Shown here piece by piece: positions 14,392-20,262 of a stretch of DNA of 20,262 nucleotides; the first letter of the stretch is position 1; each line of letters begins with the position of its first letter. Where the stretch lies: assembly GCA_900543755.1 (NCBI GenBank), contig UQSP01000037.1, positions 1 through 20,262 on the forward strand. The letters run 5' to 3'. The position numbers and the translations under genes were made by a program. Below the pieces are notes generated by a model, which saw only the letters and a program-made list of their open reading frames with translations, had not been told where the DNA came from and searched no databases. The DNA comes from an uncultured Eubacteriales bacterium. Lineage in GTDB: Bacteria > Bacillota > Clostridia > Christensenellales > Pumilibacteraceae.

Positions 14392-15252
14392 ATGGGATTT
14401 GCGTCATCTGACAATAAAAACATATTCTTAAAAAAGCCCAAACTCTTGTACATAGGCTCTTATAAGCCTCGTCCCGGTTGGATGAGTGCGCTTCACTCGC
14501 ACGATTTTTGCGAAATTATGTTTTTGAAAGAAGGAAGCGGACGCTTTAAAGCGGACGACAAGGAATATCCCGTATCTAAAGGCGACCTTATAGTTTGCAA
14601 CCCGGGGGTAACCCATTCCGAATTCATCGACGACAAAGAGCCGCGTCAAACGATATTTCTGGGCGTTTCGCGCATAAAGGTCAACGGCTTCCCCGAGGAT
14701 TGTCTTTTGAAAGACTCCTCCGTTAAAATTACGGGTACGGGAGTCTTTTACGACCAGATTTGCCAATATTTTGAACAGCTTTTGCTTGAAAAAGAGCTTA
14801 AATCCCCCTACTTCGGAATAATCAGCGAAAGTTTGCTGATTATAATAGTCACTTATATATTAAGACTTACTTCCGACTGCGCGGAAACAATATTCGAAAA
14901 CAAAAAAACATATGTGGACGTAAAAGAGTTTCTGGACAATAACTTCACCACCATCGACACCATCGACAACGTTTGCAGAAGTCTTTACATCAATAAATTT
15001 TACCTTACGCATTTATTCAAAGACACCCTGGGCATTCCCCCGCTTAAATATCTGATTAACAAACGCATTTCGCTTGCCAAAAAACTGCTTGTCAGCACCG
15101 ATAAATCCATAAACGACATCGCCAAAGCCTGCGGTTATCTGGACCTTGCCTACTTTTGCAGGGTTTTCAAAAAAGTCGAAAACATGACTCCGCTGGATTA
15201 CAGAAAAAAAATGTCCGATTCCGCGAAAAGCGGTCAGCATAACGAAAATTAA
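14392..15252 (+). CDS. AraC-family transcription regulator with cupin sensor domain
   Basis: 286 residues. Residues about 15-100 form an AraC-type cupin with HSHDFCEIMFLKEGSG (His35, His37) and GDLIVCNPGVTH (His75), the ligand-sensing part, usually for sugars or similar small molecules. Residues about 174-273 are the paired helix-turn-helix AraC/XylS DNA-binding domain, with INDIAKACGYLDLAYFCRVFKK and the closing MTPLDYRK signature. It probably activates nearby genes; the lipoprotein gene 212 bases downstream on the same strand is the first candidate, the GH43 lipoprotein gene a more distant one. The chosen ATG has no Shine-Dalgarno sequence and sits two bases after a terminator-like hairpin, so expression may depend on read-through from soj or on an unusual start. 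A shorter start at Met31 would cut into the cupin. Confidence 0.88.
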   Translation: MGFASSDNKNIFLKKPKLLYIGSYKPRPGWMSALHSHDFCEIMFLKEGSGRFKADDKEYPVSKGDLIVCNPGVTHSEFIDDKEPRQTIFLGVSRIKVNGFPEDCLLKDSSVKITGTGVFYDQICQYFEQLLLEKELKSPYFGIISESLLIIIVTYILRLTSDCAETIFENKKTYVDVKEFLDNNFTTIDTIDNVCRSLYINKFYLTHLFKDTLGIPPLKYLINKRISLAKKLLVSTDKSINDIAKACGYLDLAYFCRVFKKVENMTPLDYRKKMSDSAKSGQHNEN

Positions 15253-15302
15253 AAATTCATAAAGGAAGAAATATTTACGAAGGCGAAACCTGCGCCCCTG
15301 CA

Positions 15303-15397
15303 TTTTACCGTAACAATTCGGTTTTGCGGAAAAAACTTTTACCGAGACAGTTAAAACGCGTCTGCTTTGACTAAACCAAAATAACAAATCGGTAAAT
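15303..15397 (+). promoter_or_regulatory. TTTTACCG-type repeats upstream of the modular lipoprotein
   Basis: The 212-base gap between the AraC gene and the lipoprotein gene holds two direct copies of TTTTACCGnnAC (15303-15314, 15337-15348; 34 bases apart) and one inverted CGGTAAAT (15390-15397). A TTGACT at 15367-15372 could be a -35, but the nearest good -10 (TAAATA, 15393) is 20 bases away. Direct repeats are a usual form of AraC-family operators. The rest of the gap holds no gene that I can support. Confidence 0.3.
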
Positions 15398-15464
15398 ACA
15401 ACGGGGCATAAAAACCGCACTTCGCCGCCTGCCCGTAAAAGGGCTTATAAAAAGGAGAATCAAA

Positions 15465-18400
15465 GTGAGTAAAACCAAAATAATGAGCAAGAAAAAAATC
15501 ATTATTTTTTCGATATTGCTGTGTCTTGCCATAATAGCAACCTTTTATTTTCTGGGCTGCCACAAAAACGATTTTACCGACGACATAAATCTTAACGGAA
15601 TAAACGAACAGCAAAGTACCGTCAAACAGAAACCGAGCGACGGCTCTACCCCCGCCGACCACAGCCCGGCCGATAATTTTGCTTACGCGCTTTACGACCT
15701 TCTCGAAGCGGGCAGTTTTGTGGGCGAATCCAGCGGACAGACCGTTTCTTTAGGTGTAGAACAAAACGTAAAAGCCGTAAGATACGTAAACGGTGACGAG
15801 GTATTGAAACGCTCGCTTTCCCACTCCACGTTTAAATCCGTGGGTGTGGAAATGTTTGTCAGCGGGAAAAATTACGTACTGCGCGACGCAACTTCCCTTA
15901 AATCCGTGGACGAAGTAACGTGGGGGGCAGATCCTTACCGCGTGACAGAAGAAAATTTTATATCCAAGTTCGGCGGCGTACCCAACGGAATAACCGCATA
16001 CGTACTGACCGAAAACACCATTCTTTCCTCTGAATTCCTGGGTGAAGAAAACGGAATATACGCATACCGTTACATATTGGACAACGCGCTGGCCACCACA
16101 AAAATAAGACTTGAAATGCGTACCATGGCGGGCACCAAAACGTTACCCAACTTTGAGGAGGTTGCCCTTACCGTCTATATGGACGGCAACTGGCGCATAC
16201 AGAAAACCGAAACCGCCTGCGTTTACAAAGTCGATATGCTGGGCGGCGTTACCTGTAAAGAATCCTTGACGGAAGTCTTTTCCGCAATAGGCGAAGGAAA
16301 AGAAATCCCCGACGCGGATGTTTTCCGCCCTTATCTCGACGCGGAAATCACCGAGGACGACGGCGAATTCACTCCCGACGCCATGTATTATCTTACAAAC
16401 GGTTTTAACGAATACATGACGGGAACGCCTTTAAACCTTTCGCTTGAAATCAAAGGCGCGGTAAATGCCGTAGGCTCGGCAAGCGTAAATATAGACGCCA
16501 ACGACCTTGCAAACATCCGCGCACGCGTTTTGCTTGACGAACTTGCTGTCGGCGATATAAAGCTTAACGACCTTTTCGTGGGCTACGGTGCGGGTTCGGT
16601 TTACGCGGGATTGGGCGAGTTTAAATTTAAAACAACCGTAGAAGAGCTTGTCGGATTTATCGATAAGATTATGCCGGTCATATCAGAGGACTCCGTCAGC
16701 ATATCTGACCTGTTGTCTTTTAATCCCGATTCGTTGCTTACAAACGCAACGCTTAAACGCGAAAACGGAATTGCACTTGTCACTTTGCCCCTTGAGTTAG
16801 GAAGCCTTGACGCAGATATAGAAATAGAATTTTCCGACGGAGAAACACCTTCCTTTAACGGGATTTACGCTTGCGTGAACGGGCTTGAGGTGTTTGTAAA
16901 ACCCGTAGACGAGGTATCCTTGCCGGAAATAAACGAAGATTTCATAAGCATCGCTCCGCTTTTTGACATTATAGACGAAAATTACAATATCTGTCTGAAA
17001 ACCCGTTTAGGCGACTCGGACGCGGTTTTGAAATTCAACCTGAAAACCCTGACGCTTGACGCAGCTTACGGCGACCTCCTCGTAAAATTCAGCGACGACG
17101 TATTGTATTTGGAATACGGCGACCTTAAAGCAAAAGCCGACGTTAAAGATGTGCCCGAACTTATTAAAAAATTTGAACCTCTTTTCGTCAACGAGGACGG
17201 CACTTACAAATTCGGTTTCCTTTCGGATATCGCATCCGCAATGAGCGGACTTGACGTAAACTCCCTTATAAAGGAGCTTGTTGACAATCTTAGCGTTACA
17301 AAAACCGACGCGGGAGTTAAAATAGCCACCGCCGTGAAAGGCGCAAGCGTGGGAATAAACCTTGCCGCAGGAGAAAACGGATACAATTTATTCTCCTTGT
17401 CGCTTTCTTACGGGGATTACTCGATTGACGCAGTACCGGCTTCCATAGACGATATTTCCGCAATTCCGGATGATGAACTTGCCGACTTTAAAAACATCCT
17501 CTCCCTTGCGGATATAATAGACGAAAACTATGAAATAAACCTTACGGCTTCATTGTCTGCAGGCAATATTTCCCTTACGGCTGATGTGTGCATTAATTTA
17601 CGCACGCTTACATTATCCACAAAGACTTCGCTTTACGGCTCCGACCTTTACGTCAGATACCATGACGGCACTGTTTACGCTTCGTTTAAGGGCCTTGACG
17701 TTTATGCCGACGCGGACGAAATTCAGTCCCTTCTCGACCGTCTTGCTCCTCTTTTCGGCGAAGGCTTGTCCTTGGACGGACTTTCAAACCTCAGCTTAGA
17801 CCTCTCTTCCGTGCTCTCCTCGCTTGCCTTTACCAAAACAGAAAACGGTCTTAACGCTTCGCTGTCTTTAAGCGGATTAAACGTTTCCGCTAACCTTATC
17901 GAAGAGGGTGATAACCTTAAATTAGGTCAGATATCCGTTTCTTCCGACGGCCTCTCTTTAACCGCAACCCCCTCGGTCAAAGCGGATTATTCCGTTATTG
18001 ACAACGTTGATAAGTTCTACAACATTATATCCCTTGCGGATATAATAGATAAAGACGGCAATATCAATCTTAACGCTACGGCCGCGGGAACCGACATAGC
18101 GATTACTTTCAATCTTTGCAGTATGCGCCTAAACGCTGCGGTAGAAGGCCTGGCCGTTACTTTGGACCTTAAGACCAACACGGTTTACGCGGCATACGGC
18201 GGCGCAAGAGTAAAACTCAATCTGTCGGACGCAAATAGTATTTTGGAAAAAATAAGTCCGATTATCGAAAAGTTTGATAAAGAGGGCAAAATAACCGAAC
18301 TTTTGAACGGCTTTGTCGGTGAAGACTCTTTCAACATAGACGCAAACGACATTATTTCCTCTTTAATCGTAACGGAAAGCGACGGGTCTTTAAGTTTATC

Positions 18401-20018
18401 GCTGAATCTTGCGGGCGTCGATATCGAAGCGATTTTTGCAACCGATAACGGCGGACTTACCTTCTCTTCGGCAATTATCAATGCGTCCGGCACAACGATA
18501 AGCGCTTACCCGTCCGGAACGGTTACGTCCGATCTCGATACTTCGCTGTACTACATGGACCTTAAAGCTTTCAGCGATACATACGCCGATGCTTTGTCGG
18601 GCCTTGTAACCGCCGAAAACATCATCTTGGGGATAAACGGCTCCGTCATCACGAACGGCGCGGTTTATACGATAACAAAAGGCGAGTTGGTTGTAGGCGG
18701 TATAGGGTCCGCATGTAAGATAGGCATTGACATTACATTTGTTAAAACAATTACGGACGCTAACGGGAAAGTTACCGAAAAGACAAACTCTCTGCGTTTT
18801 GTCTACGACATCGATGCGCAGAAAGGTTACTTCAACTTTAACGGAATCGAAGGCACCTTCTCTACCGTAAACTACAACGAGACTCTTGAAGCGCTTAAAC
18901 AGATTTATAACAATATTCCCGAACTTCAGGAGCTCATATCCGGTATTATTCCCTTGCCCGAGGACGGACAATTCCATTTGCCCGAGTTTGATTTCAGTAA
19001 GATAATAAACTCTCTTGTGCTTTCGGACAGCGGCGTTCTTGACGTAGACTTAAACGCAAAATCCATAATAGAAGATTTACCCGAGTCGATTAAACTGTCG
19101 CTGTCATGCGATGGAAACGGCGCACTTTCCCTTAATATAAGCGAATTGACGCTTGGGGAAACGAGCATAAATCTTACCGCGACAGCCGCTAAGGCAAATC
19201 CCGAAGAAATCGAAGGCAAATTCGACTACACCGTCGGAGAAAACGCAAGCGACTTTTCTTCCGTCAACACCTTGCTTAAAACGCTTGCGACGACATCCGC
19301 ATACAGACATTATGAACTTAACGGTAACCTTAACCTTGCTTTCCTGGGCTTTATTCCCGTCGACGACAAAGTCAAACTGAATATTAAAATCGACATCATA
19401 GACGGGGTTACTTACGTCGTCGCTACCCTTACCCGCGAACACGTTGCGGCAGCAAACTTTGCAGGACTTTATCCCTGGAGCGATTACAGCGGCACCTCTA
19501 CCCTGTATTACGACGGCGAAACCAAAATGATTTATATTTACACCGACCACATAAAATCCAAAAACATCCTGGGCGTTGTTTATAAAAACGGCTCGGAAAA
19601 GCTTTACGAAAAATACACCGAAGAAGAATTTTCCGCCAATATGATGGAAATCCTTTTGGGAATGTTAAGGTTAAGTAGCAAATACAAAGACATGATGGGA
19701 AACACAAATATCAATACTTCCGAAATAAGTATCGAAGACATTTTCAAAAAGTATTCCTACAACGGCACGGATAAATTTACGATTACGCTTAATATGTCAA
19801 AGCTTACCGACGAATCGATAAACGACGTCACTCTTGACCTTAACCACGACGCCGATTATAACTTAAGTTCTCTTAACGTAAGCACCACTATCGGCGGATT
19901 TCTTGAACTTAAATTCAATGCAACACATGTGGCACCCTTCAATCACGAAAACGGCACTAAAGAACTGGTAAAACTTCAACCCACGCTTACCGACGGTAAC
20001 GGAAATCCGCTTTACTGA
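15465..20018 (+). CDS. Large modular repeat lipoprotein of unknown function
   Basis: 1517 residues, starting at GTG with a clear AAGGAG ribosome binding site (15452-15457). The N terminus is a lipoprotein signal: MSKKK, a hydrophobic stretch IIIFSILLCLAIIATFYF, then LGC with Cys32 as anchor; Phe at -3 is slightly unusual. After a Ser/Pro/Asp linker, residues 70-300 form an N-terminal domain. Then come related modules at about 305-499, 500-679, 680-857, 858-1036 and a divergent one at 1037-1250. Each has alternating beta strands, a short helix (for example VEELVGFIDKIMPVI, VPELIKKFEPLF, EIQSLLDRLAPLF) and more strands; ISLADIID/FDIIDEN opens modules. The C-terminal domain (1255-1517) ends in GNGNPLY. 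It is acidic and has few cysteines. Strand-helix-strand order recalls LolA/LppX-like lipoprotein folds, which is only an impression. Outer-surface location is likely; function is unknown. Confidence 0.85.
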   Translation: MSKTKIMSKKKIIIFSILLCLAIIATFYFLGCHKNDFTDDINLNGINEQQSTVKQKPSDGSTPADHSPADNFAYALYDLLEAGSFVGESSGQTVSLGVEQNVKAVRYVNGDEVLKRSLSHSTFKSVGVEMFVSGKNYVLRDATSLKSVDEVTWGADPYRVTEENFISKFGGVPNGITAYVLTENTILSSEFLGEENGIYAYRYILDNALATTKIRLEMRTMAGTKTLPNFEEVALTVYMDGNWRIQKTETACVYKVDMLGGVTCKESLTEVFSAIGEGKEIPDADVFRPYLDAEITEDDGEFTPDAMYYLTNGFNEYMTGTPLNLSLEIKGAVNAVGSASVNIDANDLANIRARVLLDELAVGDIKLNDLFVGYGAGSVYAGLGEFKFKTTVEELVGFIDKIMPVISEDSVSISDLLSFNPDSLLTNATLKRENGIALVTLPLELGSLDADIEIEFSDGETPSFNGIYACVNGLEVFVKPVDEVSLPEINEDFISIAPLFDIIDENYNICLKTRLGDSDAVLKFNLKTLTLDAAYGDLLVKFSDDVLYLEYGDLKAKADVKDVPELIKKFEPLFVNEDGTYKFGFLSDIASAMSGLDVNSLIKELVDNLSVTKTDAGVKIATAVKGASVGINLAAGENGYNLFSLSLSYGDYSIDAVPASIDDISAIPDDELADFKNILSLADIIDENYEINLTASLSAGNISLTADVCINLRTLTLSTKTSLYGSDLYVRYHDGTVYASFKGLDVYADADEIQSLLDRLAPLFGEGLSLDGLSNLSLDLSSVLSSLAFTKTENGLNASLSLSGLNVSANLIEEGDNLKLGQISVSSDGLSLTATPSVKADYSVIDNVDKFYNIISLADIIDKDGNINLNATAAGTDIAITFNLCSMRLNAAVEGLAVTLDLKTNTVYAAYGGARVKLNLSDANSILEKISPIIEKFDKEGKITELLNGFVGEDSFNIDANDIISSLIVTESDGSLSLSLNLAGVDIEAIFATDNGGLTFSSAIINASGTTISAYPSGTVTSDLDTSLYYMDLKAFSDTYADALSGLVTAENIILGINGSVITNGAVYTITKGELVVGGIGSACKIGIDITFVKTITDANGKVTEKTNSLRFVYDIDAQKGYFNFNGIEGTFSTVNYNETLEALKQIYNNIPELQELISGIIPLPEDGQFHLPEFDFSKIINSLVLSDSGVLDVDLNAKSIIEDLPESIKLSLSCDGNGALSLNISELTLGETSINLTATAAKANPEEIEGKFDYTVGENASDFSSVNTLLKTLATTSAYRHYELNGNLNLAFLGFIPVDDKVKLNIKIDIIDGVTYVVATLTREHVAAANFAGLYPWSDYSGTSTLYYDGETKMIYIYTDHIKSKNILGVVYKNGSEKLYEKYTEEEFSANMMEILLGMLRLSSKYKDMMGNTNINTSEISIEDIFKKYSYNGTDKFTITLNMSKLTDESINDVTLDLNHDADYNLSSLNVSTTIGGFLELKFNATHVAPFNHENGTKELVKLQPTLTDGNGNPLY
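16377..19214 (+). repeat. Protein-level repeat modules in the modular lipoprotein
   Basis: Modules correspond to residues about 305-1250. The opening motif DIID recurs at residues 501, 683 and 859, a period of 182 and then 176 residues. At DNA level most copies have diverged, but CCCTTGCGGATATAATAGA is identical at 17503-17521 and 18031-18049, 528 bases (176 codons) apart. Confidence 0.75.
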
Positions 20019-20050
20019 AATTGACGGGTCGCCCTGCTGATAAAACATTT

Positions 20051-20089
20051 TAAGTTTTTACGGTTTTTTGTCCGTTAATTAAAAACTTA
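20051..20089 (+). terminator. Possible AT-rich hairpin after the modular lipoprotein
   Basis: TAAGTTTTT (20051-20059) pairs with AAAAACTTA (20081-20089), and an inner ACGG/CCGT pairing is possible. It is followed by a T-rich stretch. It is weaker than the hairpin at 20123-20152. Confidence 0.35.
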
Positions 20090-20122
20090 TTAATCTTTCT
20101 TATCCCCGCGTAAAACCGCAAA

Positions 20123-20152
20123 AAAAGCTTCCCAACCATTGCGGAAGCTTTT
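20123..20152 (+). terminator. Terminator after the modular lipoprotein gene
   Basis: A perfect 10-bp stem, AAAAGCTTCC (20123-20132) with GGAAGCTTTT (20143-20152), and a ten-base loop, followed by ATTTTAG. It is about 105 bases after the stop at 20018. The A run before the stem means it could also act on the other strand. Confidence 0.85.
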
Positions 20153-20240
20153 ATTTTAGAAAATGTGTTAAACCTGCGTTAAAACCAAAACGCGCTTAAA
20201 AATCTTTAACCTACTTTAAAAAACTTACAACTTTAACTAT
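20153..20240. other. AT-rich end region without a gene
   Basis: No reading frame, promoter or RNA gene can be supported. GTTAAA occurs twice 11 bases apart (20167, 20178), and TTTAAC twice (20205, 20232), possibly part of a control region for a gene beyond the contig end. Confidence 0.4.
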
Positions 20241-20262
20241 CTGTCTCTTATACACATCTCCG
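20241..20262 (+). other. Nextera/Tn5 transposase adapter left in the assembly
   Basis: The last 22 bases begin with CTGTCTCTTATACACATCT, the 19-bp Tn5 mosaic end read toward the adapter, and continue with CCG as in the standard Nextera read-2 adapter. This is library-preparation sequence, not part of the genome; the genomic sequence ends at 20240. Confidence 0.97.

Noticed and set aside
15430..15450. Hairpin GCCC/GGGC as a terminator before the modular lipoprotein
   Set aside because: The stem is only four to five base pairs, no T run follows, and it would cut off the gene from any promoter in the gap.
20241..20262. Tn5-like mobile element end
   Set aside because: It is at the very contig end and continues into the library adapter, with no transposase or second end; it is an artefact.

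Overview
This window looks like one complete metagenomic contig from an uncultured Gram-positive anaerobe of the Clostridia. A Christensenellales-type gut bacterium is a guess from style only. The support is the Bacillota gene order rpsF-ssb-rpsR, the ecfA1-ecfA2-ecfT-truA cluster, a Soj-type ParA, and two very large lipoproteins, one with InlB-like bacterial repeats. The left end stops inside a 60-bp tandem repeat, where assemblers commonly break. The right end runs into a Nextera/Tn5 sequencing adapter, so neither end is a biological boundary.

Layout. Bases 1-368 hold the 3' end of a + strand gene for a Cys/Gly/Ser-rich 20-residue-repeat protein. It converges on the - strand ribosomal operon rpsF-ssb-rpsR (1419 down to 408) across a shared 12-bp-stem terminator. 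The operon has its own promoter and a leader hairpin that could be the S6:S18 autoregulatory site. Next is a monocistronic - strand MDR dehydrogenase (2628-1606) that keeps the structural zinc site but has lost the catalytic zinc ligands. A - strand gene of 6 kb (8888-2823) encodes a 2021-residue lipoprotein with a GH43 glycosidase core among bacterial repeats, jelly-roll-like and carbohydrate-binding-like domains, driven by a near-consensus promoter.

From 13337 down to 9116 lies a - strand cluster: the energising module of an ECF vitamin/metal importer (ecfA1, ecfA2, ecfT, coupled by overlaps), truA, and a PhnP-like metallo-beta-lactamase-fold hydrolase, closed by one strong terminator. The ecfA1 promoter sits so close to its ATG that the mRNA is probably leaderless. 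Divergently, the + strand carries soj/parA without parB, an AraC-family regulator with a cupin sensor domain, and a 1517-residue lipoprotein built of four or five related modules of about 176-195 residues, followed by a strong terminator at 20123-20152.

How it fits together. Housekeeping genes (ribosome, ssb, tRNA modification, vitamin import) alternate with surface genes: the Cys-rich repeat protein, the GH43 lipoprotein and the modular lipoprotein. The AraC regulator lies directly upstream of the modular lipoprotein and may control it. The least familiar pieces are the Cys-rich repeat protein and the modular lipoprotein. I see no tRNA, rRNA, CRISPR array, insertion sequence or phage gene, and no gene-free stretch longer than 300 bases.
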